A stretch of 64,000 bases of DNA, from positions 558,001-622,000 of the forward strand of contig OX621165.1 of the NCBI GenBank assembly GCA_951640195.1, in the 5' to 3' direction. Numbering within the stretch: the first letter of the stretch is position 1; every line of letters begins with the position of its first letter. Made by a program: the position numbers and the translations under genes. Shown piece after piece: positions 45,787 through 57,180 of this stretch. The stretch comes from Porpolomopsis calyptriformis. Its lineage: Eukaryota > Basidiomycota > Agaricomycetes > Agaricales > Hygrophoraceae. Below the pieces are notes generated by a model, which did not search any database, was not told the DNA's origin, and saw only the letters and a list, made by a program, of their open reading frames with translations.

Positions 45787-47348
45787 CCAAGAGTTGGATA
45801 GACGGTATTATATGCTACTAATTTTCAATCTGGCAAGCTTGCTCAGACACAGCTTGTGGCAGGTGTCTGACGAAGGCTCGCCTCCATCACTGATTCCGGG
45901 AAAATATGACCAAGCTATATAACGGTTTGTATAGGGAGGAATACCTAGAAGATGCGAAAATATTACGGACCTCATGGTAAAGTCATACACCATCATACAT
46001 AGATACTCCCCCCTTCCCAATATTTCGAATAAGGTCATCCTTTAGAACATCGTTGCACAAATATCTGTTCAACCCACCAATAGCAACGGTCACAAATTGG
46101 GGGTTAGTCTAACTTAAAAACTTTCACGATAGACAAACGAGATAAAATAATATTCAAGTTTCTGAAAAGGTATCATATTTTTGCATAGGGAGCACGAGGA
46201 CAATGTTGAGTGTGTCGAGTGAGACTGTGCAAATAGGTGCCTCAGTGTTGATACAGCCAAATCGCCACCATTCTGGAAGAGTGGGGAGTTGGTTGACCCT
46301 CTGAAGCGACTACCTTTTTTTCTCGTCGAGATGGGGCCATATCAAGTTGTTCTGTCTATGAAAACATATTAAAATTTCGTTAACTTTCCAATAACTAACG
46401 ACCATGGATCTTGACGGGATGGGGCAAAATTTCCTCCTCCTCCTTCTTAGATTATTAACCATCCAAATGACCCATCAGACTGCTGGCCATTGGGTAGTGC
46501 ACTATCACCATCACTTACTGGCATATTTTCTGGCTTCTAGAATCTGATTTGCTTTAACGAAATACATAAAAGTTTGCGACAGCTTAGTGTAAGGTACACA
46601 TGTTGTCGAAGAAGGGGAGCAATCATATCTAGGTGCAATACAATATCAGTCATTTGAGTGCGATTCTTTGGTGATGCGCTGCCAGGCCATTCTGGACATA
46701 GAGTTGCTCAACTAGTAATATGTGTTTGGTGTTTTATACGGGACGAGGAAGGCATTCATAGTAGACGGAGGTTACAAGTTGAAACAATGAGAAGCTATAG
46801 TGATCGACGCGACGAATTTAATAGTCCAAGGCCTAAAAGGCCGAGAAGAGCTATTAGCTGTACAGATCGAGAAACGGGACGAAGGAAAAACCTACATGAG
46901 CGACAAGTTCACGATCCAGTGCCTAGATGCCAAGGTCATTAGTTATAAGTATAAAAATATGAGGTAGAGGAGAGAAACGAACCAAGGCAGCGATTCCCTC
47001 ATCACCGAAAACCAACCGAGAAAATAAAAGAGCCGAGACGAAGTCGAAGGAACAAAGGAAGCGTGCAGATTTGCTTAAGACCTAAATGTCAAGATTATCA
47101 GCTATCAGCATGAAAGGATAAGAAGGAAGAGAGAGATAAGAAAGAAGAGAAAGGGATAAAAAGAAAAAGAGAGATGAGACGGAAGAGAAGGATAAAAAGA
47201 AAAAGAGAGATAAGAAGGAAGAAAGGGACAAACGTTTATAGCGAATCAACAGTAGAACCACGCGTCTGAACCAACAACCAGGGAACAGGGGAAAGTACAG
47301 TTAGGGAGGGGAAAGACGTCACAGCCTGGTGGACGATTGTGTTCGCGT
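45787..47348. other. Intergenic stretch with purine-rich tandem DNA
   Basis: About 1.56 kb between the VIT1-like gene and the 3' end of the trypsin-like gene. Apart from the GA-rich repeat at 47101-47232, the only notable frame is an arginine-rich one of about 51 codons starting at the ATG at 46787, without a known motif. I see no gene that I would defend. Confidence 0.4.
47101..47232. repeat. Purine-rich imperfect tandem repeat
   Basis: Almost all plus-strand bases are G or A. A unit of about 36 nt, starting 'ggataaaaagaaaaagagag', occurs at about 47154 and 47190, flanked by more degenerate copies. Such tracts can form triplex DNA. Confidence 0.65.
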
Positions 47349-49042
47349 TTAAAAGCTCGTGCGCCAGAAGTCGGCGTAAGGATAGCGGGCTTTGATATGC
47401 TCGAGGACCCGCCAGGCAGGCATGGCGAAGGTGACGTGGTTGCTGGCTCCTTTCGGCATTCCAGAGTGGAGGATACCGACCAAACGACCGTTACCAGTGA
47501 AGATGGCCGAGCCTGAGTCGCCCTTGGCGGAGAACGGGCCGGACTGCTTATTGTAGTTGTAGATGGCCAGTTCGGTGGTCTCGATGCCAAACTCATCGCA
47601 AGTGTAAGCCTCCAATCCGACAAAGCGTCCCACGGTAAGGTCGGTGGTGTTGCCGTTCTTCATTACAATGAGACAAGGCTTACCATTACTGTCATAGCAG
47701 TCTGGAGAAGCCAGGAGGTTGACCGGGACATAATCACGAAGCCTGAGCAGGCCACCGGGGGGGAACTTGAACACAGTCTTGCGGTTATTGTTGGTGTAGA
47801 ACATGTTGTTGAGTTCGTGGGCAGTAAACCTCTTTCCTGAAGGTTATTTTTATTAATTAGACGAGATATTTATGAGAAAGATGAGACGAACGCACCTAAG
47901 TCGACAACGTTGTCCTTAAATTGAGCCTTGAACTTGACTTGATCAACCTCGAAGGTAGCGATGTCCTTGGTATATCTGTGACCGTTGACGTCGTCGATGG
48001 AGATCTTGGGAGCCCAATCGACGAAGCCAATGTCTCGGCGTTCAATATCACCCCATTGAGAACTGATCTGGTTATAGAACACCTCCAAGACGACTGTCTT
48101 CTTGTTCAGTTTGGCCAAATCCTCCTGCTTAGTCTCCAAGGCCTGCTGGTCTTCCTCCGCCTCCTCTGGGTCCTGGCTCTTCGGCTTCTCCTCCAAGCCA
48201 ACAATATCTTGAGCTAAGCGTCCGGCTTCGGTGACGTTCGCAGCAATGACGCATTTGATCTCATCAAGACCGCGCTGGAATCGACGCAATCCAGCAAGTC
48301 GAATGTATTGGCGAGGTGCACCAGCACCTCTAAATTCATAATCGACGGTCGTATCCTTGCAGAATACATGGTCGTTGCTAACGCCAAGGACCCTGGCACT
48401 AGGTTCGCCATTCTTGGTCTTGTTTTCATGAAAGAAGAACGCGACACTACCCTGGGCATCTTCGGTCTCCCTCTCCACCATAGCAATAGGCATGCCGAGC
48501 AAAGCAGTGAAGGGGCGACGGACATAGTGGGTGGGGTTGGTTTCGTCGGCGACGCGTAGCAAGGCCGGACATGCTAATAGCTTCTCGACTGTTCCCTCGT
48601 ACCATTCCACTACCATATCATTGACGTTATGGGCCTCGAGAATATCGATAATGGCTGGGGAAGCATCTCGCGCGTTCTCGGCGGTAGTGGTGGAACGGGT
48701 GGCAATCCAAAGAACGATGGGGCCAAGAGTCTCCTTCTCGTCCTCGCCGAGGGTGGAGAAACGAGCAGATGTGATGGCAGATTATCGAATGCCTCGTTCC
48801 TTCAAAAAATTAATGATCTTGGGAACCTCAGTGTGCCAAACAGTGTTGAGGGGCGTGTTGAAGACCCCATGGGCAGTCTTAATAGGGAGATGAGAGTGTC
48901 TACCCTTGGGGACAGGGAAGGGGTTTGTAAGGAGATCCGAGCGCCAGAGAAGCTCAGGAGGGTCAGGAGAGATACCATGGTAGTAATTTTTCCTCTCATA
49001 TTCTGAGACGAGGTGTGGGGTGAGGATGGTAGCATCCGACAT
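47349..49042 (-). CDS. Trypsin-like (PA clan) serine protease-like protein with an in-frame stop
   Basis: Exons on the minus strand are 49042-47896 and 47836-47349 (intron 59 nt), giving 545 codons including a TAA at codon 87 (48784-48782). The frame before and after the TAA is continuous and both sides look coding: 'LKERGIR' then 'SAITSARFSTLGEDEKETLG'. A PA-clan triad can be proposed: His in 'GVSNDHVF' (~225), Asp in 'IGFVDWAPK', Ser in 'AKGDSGSAIFT'. Typical for a fungal family of large trypsin-like hypotheticals. No signal peptide. The TAA lies outside the protease core, so the gene is either a recent pseudogene, translated by readthrough, restarted downstream (Met-143), or the stop is a sequence error. 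Confidence 0.7.
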
Positions 49043-49507
49043 CAGGAAACTGGTGGGGAAATGGTAATTTATTATAATGTTAGACCAGATGATGAGGCCT
49101 TGGTACCTGTTTACTCGGGTTTTCGTGATGTCATTCGGGATAGATGGCTTCTACCTTTTTGACGTTCATGTACAGGATTGGAAAACCTCGTGAAACTGGA
49201 TGACCTTGGCATGGAAATAAATCGGGTACGACGTTCAACCACGCTCCGTCCGTCAGTAGATTTGTACTCCGAGGGTAATTTCCAATGAATAAAATTCTGG
49301 TCATCCCCAACAAAATGAGGCAAGCGATTGACTGAAAGCGATTGAATTCCTGGGCATGCGGTTGAGTTTAAGGATCTTGAAGGGGAATAGGCCAAGTTCA
49401 TACACGTGGTCGCGGACGGTCGGACACCCTCTCCGATAAGATCTTGGCTCTTGCGAGTCCAACGACCCACCTTTCGGACTGCCATCATCTTGGCTTCCGG
49501 CCTCACC
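49043..49507. promoter_or_regulatory. Divergent promoter region (trypsin-like / Ldb17)
   Basis: The 465 bp between the start codons at 49042 (minus) and 49508 (plus). Short antisense frames here carry no motif. No TATA element or known operator is evident. Confidence 0.35.
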
Positions 49508-51828
49508 ATGGAAGACGACCTTGGCATTGTTTTTCTGGTAGAAAACGCCCAGCAATTCTGGTCTGGTGCGTTCTTTGATGACCCCTTTATTCATTGGCAG
49601 TGAGTCATGTCTGGACGTGCCCAACAGAGCTCGACGATGCCTTACACATCCCAAACGAGGCCACTACTCTCTCGCATTTAGATTTTTCTCTAAAGAGGTT
49701 TTTGGATCTTTGTGCGACGTATCACGGTGTGCCCTTTCCATTGTTGGGATGTTCACCGACTAAGCCGTCCCGATAGAACAATATTTGCAAAGCCCACTAC
49801 AACTCGAGCATGCATGCGACCTTTTACTTGACTCTGAATTGTTCGCATTTCATTCCGGAAGAATGTGCGAAATCCTCATGGACGACGCTCAGCTGGTCCG
49901 CACTTTCTGTCATTCTTATCATTTCGATCGATTGGATTTACCCATTCGTACATTCAGAACACGAATCCGCACACACAGCTCATTCTCTACAATGTTCTTC
50001 TGTCTTGTGGGAGGCGTAACACGAATTTTTTTCGATCCCGGAGTCGCTGGCAGCCATTATTCCCCCTACTCATGGACCACATTTTAGTAGAGATCGATCC
50101 CGACATACAGGCTACTTATTCTGGCCTTGGTTCAAACACGATCAGCATCGATGGAGGCAGCACATCCGTCCCTGTTCCCATCGAAGCGAAGCTCAGAAGC
50201 CTTAGTGTGAGGCTCTTATACGAGGTTTGCCGAGTTCAAAAATTGACTATGCAGGATTTGCGTGGGTGGCATCTATCTGTTACCACTAACGGTGGCTAAT
50301 GGCATAACCCAAGGAATATTCGATGACTCGTTTCTGGACTACTTGTTTGACCTTGTGGAGCAGACGCGAAACATGCAGGACGAGACATTCAATTATTCCG
50401 TCATAAAGCTAATAGTCCGTCTAGCTTCGTCTTTTTTGATGCGTCAAGTTTGACTCCATCGCAGGTCGCCCTTAACGAGCAATTTATGGTGGCCTCGCTG
50501 AACAGTGCGCCAACACATGAGTGGGAGCCACAAAGCAATTCAGCAAAGGCTCTGGGATCTCAGAACCGCGTGCTGCAAGTACTCATGAGACGTCTGGGAT
50601 CCAGTCAGACCTTTGGCGAGAACATGATCTTCATGCTCAACCGTGCCAGTCGGTGATATTCTCTGGACATACCCACCTTGAATTGATTTTTCTTTCAGAA
50701 CGTACCGCCGAGGATTTATGCATGCAGTTACTGGTACTCAAAATTTTGTACCTTTTATTCACAACCAAAGGCACATCAGAGTACTTTTATACCAACGATC
50801 TTTGTGTGCTCGTCGATGTCTTCCTCCGAGAACTCGTTGACCTGGACGAAGATAGTGATTCGGTGAGTTCTAAAGTCTTTTCATTTTACACTATTCCCGT
50901 GCTTGATGTACTGTAGCTTCGACATACTTATTTGCGAGTCCTTCACCCTCTCCTCACCAAAACACAACTTCGTTCCGTTCCGTACAAACGGTCTCAAATC
51001 GTCATGGCGCTTGAGTCCTTGATACAAAATGCCAAAATTCGCGATATAAACCCAACCACGAAACGTCTTGTCCAACGTTGTCTTGGCGGGGAGTGGTGTG
51101 TACAACTCAGGACTGCCAAGGAAAAGAAGCGGTCGGAGGTGAATGAGCGAGTAGGGAGCCCAGGTTCAGAAATCGTGACTTCTGCTGCTCAAGCCCAAAG
51201 TCACATATTTTCATCTGCCGAACCGTCCATGTCCACAGCCCTGAACATCAAAAGGTCGGCGTCAATCGGCAAGTCCAGGACCCTCAAGACTAGTAAAAGC
51301 ATGGAGTTCAATAAAGGCGGGTCGCAGAAAGAGAAATACCCTTCTCGTTCACCGATAGAACGCTTGCGATGTCCAAGCAATGCCAGCTCGTTTGATCTCG
51401 TGACGGCCACTGCTCCCCCTAGTCCCTCGTCGGCGAGCCCAACAAAGCGGCGGGCCAAGGCCGGCAACCTAGCACCACCAGATGACGTTTTTGGTATATC
51501 GGCGGACCGATACCAAGCCCAACTAATGCATACAGAGTACTCGCCTGTCTCTGCGGGGAGCTCGCCATCACCCCCGATACCCTGCCAGAGTGAAATCGCA
51601 CCGTCCACGATGCAATCGACACATCGAAGACCGGCGCCTCCCACCCCACAGAAACGTCGCAAGCCACCTGCGATTCCGCTCGGGCGCGCCGCGAACGATG
51701 ATGGGACGACGACGACGACGACGATGACTGCGATCAAATCTTCGGCGACGAGCGCACCGCCTCTTAGCGCAAAGTCACCTAGTCTACAGCAGAGTTTCGT
51801 TTCCTCACTTCATTCCGGGTATTATTAG
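49508..51828 (+). CDS. LDB17: Ldb17/Dip1 (SPIN90 family) activator of Arp2/3, actin and endocytosis
   Basis: Eight exons: 49508-49565, 49628-49726, 49777-49895, 49958-50261, 50314-50414, 50465-50648, 50699-50862, 50917-51828; 646 aa. Family phrases are 'VENAQQFWSELDDAL', 'QLILYNVLLSCGRRN', 'LSVRLLYEVCRVQKL', 'DDSFLDYLFDLVEQTR', 'EDLCMQLLVLKILYLLFTT', 'YFYTNDLCVLVDVFLREL' and 'LRHTYLRVLHPLLTKTQL'. This is the leucine-rich armadillo-like domain of SPIN90/Dip1/Ldb17. It activates Arp2/3 without a pre-existing filament at endocytic sites. The C-terminal 200 residues are disordered, with proline runs such as 'PAPPTPQKRRKPPAIP' for SH3 partners. Confidence 0.9.
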
Positions 51829-52208
51829 TTTTGGCGGGTCTGGTAGAACATTTTTCTTCTTCTTCTTCCGCACTTTCACACACTTTCCCCCTGTCAGTCA
51901 ATGATCAGTGATTCTACGGACATGCAATTATGGTGAATATGAACTGGCCCCAAGACCAGTTTTTCTTGGCTGACTCCTCAATTTTGTATGAAAATAATGA
52001 ATTTAGAAACACCTCAGGTATGCAGTCCGGACCGATATTTAGTACATAGACGTTTAACTAAACCGTAACGATAACAAATCCCAGCAAAAGACATTCATTC
52101 ATCGAGGCGAATTGTTGTGTAAGAGACATGGCCACCAGCTGGATCCCATGCACCACAGCTGTCTACTGTATAGCAACCAAACCAGAACCCGACCCTGTTC
52201 TTTTCTCT
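51829..52208. other. Convergent intergenic stretch (Ldb17 / CaM kinase)
   Basis: 380 bp between two stop codons. 'ttcttcttcttct' at 51855-51867 is a pyrimidine tract. Nothing else is recognisable. Confidence 0.45.
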
Positions 52209-54653
52209 CTACGAGGGAGTCTTCGGTTTCTGGGACTCGCCCAGGGAGGTTTTCGCCAACTGTGAGGGTAACCCGGCCAAATCTGGAGAGGACGGTTCGC
52301 CGTGGTTGTAATTATGATGGTGCACGACATCCGAATTCTGTTTTTATTGATCCATAAGTCAGAAATGAAAAAAATGAAACAAAAAAGAGAGAGACGTCGA
52401 ACTTACCTCCAACTTTTCACGCTCGGACTCCTCCTTGTACCGCAACACGTTCTCGGTGAAGGTTTGAGCGTGCGGGTGGGAGAGCAAGGTCATCCTGTTT
52501 ACAGCCATCATGCCAAATACGGCTTTCCGGACTGGGTGGGGTAAGACAAGAACATCAGACGAATGGCCATGAGCACATAAAATGGGGAGATATCACTCAC
52601 ATGTCTTTCTTGCATGAGTGTGAAGTTGGATGTGCGGTAACAAATCAGTAGGGGCGCCACTTGGGCTGCCAGGGTCGGGTACGAAGTGAGGTTTGGGATC
52701 CGATAGCCACTTAAAAACCAAAGTTGATAGTATATTGAGGATAGTTGAGCTAACGACGTACCTTGTGCTTTAATGCCTCGCTAGCAGTAGGTCTCTGAGC
52801 GGGGTCTATTGTAAGGCACATCGTCACGAATTGACGGGCTGTATCTGAGACGTTGGCCCAATACTCTTCTGTTAGTTAAGAGGGAAGTAAGTGGCAGATC
52901 GAGGGATCATAGGAAGGGAATATACCTGGCTTAAATGCGTAATCTCCAGCCATAATGGCTTCCATCTCCTGCTGCTGGGTGTCACGATCAAATGGAGTGT
53001 ATCCTACATTTTCTTTGAGAGGTATCAAGGGAAGGGGAGGGGGGGAAGGGGGGCGTACCAGCCAATAGGAAGTAGGTAATCACGCCCATGGCCCAAACGT
53101 CCACCGGTTTGCCGTGGCCGGCTGCAAAAAAAAAAAAAAAGACGGGGTCAGAGCGGGTGGAGTTGGATGGAAAAGGGACAAACTCTTTTTGAAGATTTCT
53201 GGAGCCATGTACTATTCCAAGGACAAAGTCAGAAGCTTTCATCCTTGATCGAGAAATGCATTCACCCCAGGTGTGCCACAAATTTCGGTCAACTTGTTCA
53301 GCTTGTCGGTGTCCATAACTCTGCTCAGTCCAAAATCGGCAACCATGATGTCGGCTTCCTCTGCCTCGGTGCGGAACAGGAGATTTTCAGGTTTCAAATC
53401 TAAGGGTGAACTTGAGGAGTGAAGGAGAGATGGGGATGGATATCAGACGCACCGCGGTGGACGATATCGGCATCGTGGATGTATTGTACAGCCTTGAAAA
53501 TGGTACGAACGAGTTCTGCTGCATCCCTGTTGGGAAGAGATCGTGGGGGGTGGTGAGCATCGTGTAATAGCAAACTGGGGGCAAGGGTGTGGAACTCACG
53601 CCTCGTAGTAATTACCCTTGGCGCATATTCTGTCGAAGAGTTCACCACCGGTACACAGATCGAAGACAAGGTAGAGATTGTGAGATGTCTGCAAGGTAGC
53701 GGCTGATGAGCAAACCGTCTGACGGGATGATATCAGCGATAGATGGGGAGGACGAACCTCAAAGTAATCGTGGAGGGTGACGATGTTGCAGTGTCCGCTG
53801 GATATTCTCTTCAACACTGAAATCTCGTTGCGTACCTAAAGCAGCGATGAGCGATGGCAACTCCTTGTTGAGTTTACATGAATCCAAACACACCATATAC
53901 TCCCTTCCCTCCATAAGCTTCTTGTTGATAACCTTGCAGGCATAGAATTTGTTGGTCTTGATATGGACGGCCTCCTTTACGATAGCGTATGTACCACTAC
54001 CGAGGGTCTTGCCGGTGCGGTACTAGTATCGTAATGAGTCGTCGATGGGGTGATGAGGCAGATAAGGAGGGAAAGGCGACAAACCTGACAAGGAACGGTG
54101 ACAGGTGGATTGTGCATCGATGATGTAGTTGAGCCTGGGTGCTATAGAACGATAAGATGAAGAGGGGATAATCAGGAGGCGCCGAGATGTCAGAAGAAAT
54201 GGCAGCACAGCCACCGTATGTCTAAACCAAAAAAAAAAAAAAAGGAAAACATACGATGGTGATTTCAAGCTCGGGATCCTCCTGTCCCTCCTCATCTCTG
54301 ACGGTATCCGACCTGGAACCCTCAGGGCTAATATCCCGTCGAGCCCTGTCCTCGCTCTCCAAGATGGTATCCACCGTCTCCCGCTTTTCGGACAGGACGG
54401 AGAGTTGAGGCCAGGAGAACATCGAGACGAATCGTCGCCAGGTGCCTCGTCGACCGGGCGTGGTGGTGGTGCCTTCATGTGCCGGTGCTGTCTCTGGCTG
54501 CGGTCGGTCTCTGGCTGAGGACGAGGACGGCGACGGCGGCTGCTGAGGTTGGGATGAGCCGCTCGTCCCCGTCGTTGACTTCTTTGTGAGGGCTGGGGTG
54601 GCGACGGCGGTCGTTGTCGCTGGTACCTCTACGGAGCTGAAGTTGCAGCCCAT
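52209..54653 (-). CDS. CMK1: Ca2+/calmodulin-dependent protein kinase, CaMKI type
   Basis: Fourteen exons on the minus strand: 54653-54255, 54141-54085, 54022-53894, 53835-53758, 53688-53600, 53526-53453, 53399-53266, 53211-53184, 53121-53059, 53003-52926, 52868-52762, 52709-52601, 52531-52407, 52337-52209; 532 aa. The kinase domain starts near 153: glycine loop 'LGSGTYAIVKE', K182 in 'FYACKVI', 'HRDLKPENLLF' (D276), DFG at 297-299, and 'LTEICGTPGYMAPE' with T313 where CaMKK phosphorylates CaMKI. After the kinase, 'RKAVFGMMAVNRM' is the likely autoinhibitory/CaM-binding helix. The N-terminus MGCNFSS allows myristoylation at Gly2 and palmitoylation at Cys3. The long polar N-terminal extension is unusual for CaMKI. 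Confidence 0.92.
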
Positions 54654-55366
54654 TTGTGTTTTTTTTGTGTTTTTACGAGGTAGATAGAACGGAGGGGATG
54701 TTGTCGGAGGGGGATGTCGGAGGGGGGGATGTCTTTTTTGACTTCTTTTACTCTTACCCCTGATTCACCACGCTCCCCATGCCATGCTTGAACCGGCCAC
54801 ACACGCCCTTTTCCAGTCTCACATCCTTGTCGGTGTCACAAATCACTCTCCTCCTCCTCTACCTCTACCTCTCTCTCTCTACCCTTTTCCGGTTTCCTCG
54901 CATCAAACCGGGAACCTGCCTGCTTCCGTTCCAGAATCTTTCGGCGCCAATACACCCTGCGCAAATCGGCCGGGGCGTTCCAAGGCGACCCTGCCTCTGC
55001 TCTGCCGCCTTTACCCCTCACTCGATCATATGGCTTTATGAAACCTGGCCTCCCTCGGGTGCCCGCTAAGCACAAGGCCAACGGAGATACGTAATCTGTG
55101 CGGAGCAGAGCCAGGAGTGAGACGCTCAAGTTGATCTCTCCTATCCAGGAATTCCGGATGATATGCAGCAATAGTCGAAACGGTGACGTGTGTCCGCCTA
55201 CGATAGCGCCCATATCTGGCACGGACATGAAGCCGGCCTGCGCTAGGACTGGTCCGCACTGGACGGGAGATAGATAATCTCACCTGCATCTTCACAAACC
55301 AAGATGAAGCCAAACGAGTAAATTTCCGTGATAGTACATGTGTATATAGAAATGTGAGTGTCACAG
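54654..55366. other. Intergenic stretch between CaM kinase start and NADP-IDH stop
   Basis: About 710 bp, including the CaM kinase promoter. A CT-rich block at 54844-54890 (plus strand) lies upstream of the kinase start, as is common in fungal promoters. No coding feature is recognised. Confidence 0.4.
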
Positions 55367-57102
55367 TCATAATCCATCCGCCGCCGCCCGTTTCTTTTCA
55401 AGTTTATCCTAAGAAGACTGTTAAAGTGTGTAGGAAGGAGAACCCACACACTCACTTTGACAGCATCTAAATACACGCCTGTGATGACCCAATGCTCCCT
55501 CCCGAGATCCTTCCCGTGAATGGCGATGGCCAAGTCCTTGGTCATGACGCCATCGCCGTCGATGACTTCCACGCACGCCTGCTCCAGGTCGCGGCAGTAC
55601 TCGCCGAGGGGCACGTTCCCGTCCAACTTGGCGCGATGGGCGAGTCCGCGTGTCCAGGCGAAGATGGAGGCGACCGGGTTCGTCGAGGTCTCGTTTCCCT
55701 TTTGATGTTCGCGGTAGTGTCGGGTGACGGTGCCTGCGGGGGGGTGAGAACGTAAAGCCCGTGATTGAAGACGGTTACTGACCGTGGGCGGCCTCGCTCT
55801 CGACGGTGGATCCATCGGGGGTGATGAGCTCGCTGGTCATCATGCCGAGACTGCCGAAACCCTGAGCGAGGATGTCGCTCTGGACGTCGCCGTCGTAGTT
55901 CTTGGTCGCCCAGACGAAACCGCCGGAGGACTTGATGACCTGGGCGACCATGTCGTCGATGAGGCGGTGTTCGTAAGAGATGCCTGCGCGTTCAAAGGCG
56001 GATTTGTATTGTCTGTGAGGGAAGGTGAGGGAAGGGAAGGGGAGGTGAGGGGAGTGTTTACTGATCGTAAATTTGTTGAAAGATGTCTTTGAATCTCCCG
56101 TCGTATTTCTTCATGATCGTGTTCTTGGTTGACAAGAACTGGTGGACTGATGAGCAGTGCGTTAAAAAATAAAGGATCGCTTACTAGCGGCATTTTCTTA
56201 GCCAAGGCCATCTTGAAGGATGATTGGGCAAAGCCGGAAATGGACTGAAGGAGGATGAGAATATGTGTGAAAGAAGAGAGATGGCGGACCTGGTCTGTGT
56301 TGTACATGCTCATAGCGACGCCTTTTCCTTTGAAATCGTACACGTCGAGCGTTGTGGCTGTCTGCCCGTCAGCGGGGGTGTAGACCAGCTGAAGCTTGCC
56401 TGGTCCTGGGACGACCAAGTCTGTGGAGCGATACTATCTGCGGTTTGAGTGATATGCGGAAATGAGAGGAAGGGAGGTACCTGATCGCCAAAAGCGTGTC
56501 TGCCGATGATGATGGGCTTGATCCAGCCAGGGACGGGTTTAGGGATTCGGGAAAGAACGATGGGTTCGCGAAAGACGGTGCCACCGAGGATGTTGCGAAT
56601 CTGGAGGGGGGTTAGTTTGGGGGACGGAAAGGGAAGAGGGACAGACAGTGCCGTTCGGGCTCTTCCACATCTGCTTGAGCCTGAACTCTTTTACGCGTTC
56701 TTCGTCCGGGGTTATGGTTGCGCATTTTATTCCGACATTGTGTTTGAGAATGGCATTGGCGGCGTCGACCGTGACTTGATCGTTTGTCTGTGGGATGTGA
56801 GGGGGTGTTGAAAGAATGACTGATTACATACTTGATCGCGGTATTCGAGACCGAGATCGTAGTATTTAATATCAAGTTGAAGAAAAGGCAGAACGAGCTG
56901 GTTTGGTCAGGAAAAGTCCATCGAATAAGATCGAATTAACCTTTTTTTTTATTTGTTTCCATATGATACGTGTCATTTCATCACCGTCAAGTTCAACGAC
57001 GGGATTATTAACGACGATTTTAGCATTTCCTAAGAATGTATCAGAAACGAACGGAATAAAATACGAAAACTCACGTTGAATAAATCTTTTGGTAACGTTC
57101 AT
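55367..57102 (-). CDS. IDP1: NADP-dependent isocitrate dehydrogenase
   Basis: Eleven exons on the minus strand: 57102-57075, 57029-56941, 56897-56832, 56787-56647, 56600-56481, 56433-56290, 56244-56185, 56138-56062, 56012-55783, 55733-55456, 55408-55367; 424 aa, the normal size. Landmarks are '[14 protein letters not shown]', '[14 protein letters not shown]', '[13 protein letters not shown]', '[20 protein letters not shown]', '[12 protein letters not shown]', 'LIDDMVAQ', '[19 protein letters not shown]' and '[17 protein letters not shown]'. It converts isocitrate to 2-oxoglutarate with production of NADPH. The N-terminus ([10 protein letters not shown]) is too short to show a clear mitochondrial presequence, and the C-terminus (RAAADGL) lacks a PTS1, so a cytosolic form is likely. 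Introns here are 43-49 nt, the shortest in the window. Confidence 0.94.
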
Positions 57103-57180
57103 AGTTGATCGGTCTAAATTTAGTATAAATTCGACACCAACTCTGAGACTTTCATTTTCTTTTCATTTTCTTTCTTTTCC
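57103..57180. promoter_or_regulatory. 78-bp divergent promoter (NADP-IDH / unknown protein)
   Basis: Only 78 bp separate the two start codons, the tightest divergent spacing in the window. The sequence is AT-rich with a run of 'ttttcttttcattttctttc' next to the plus-strand start. Promoter elements of each gene must overlap or lie within transcribed sequence. Confidence 0.5.

Noticed and set aside
47101..47232. CRISPR-like repeats
   Set aside because: Units are adjacent and low complexity, with no unique spacers, and the genome is eukaryotic.
51201..51737. 178-codon open frame on the minus strand
   Set aside because: Antisense to the disordered tail of Ldb17; low-complexity valine runs come from GAC repeats on the sense strand.
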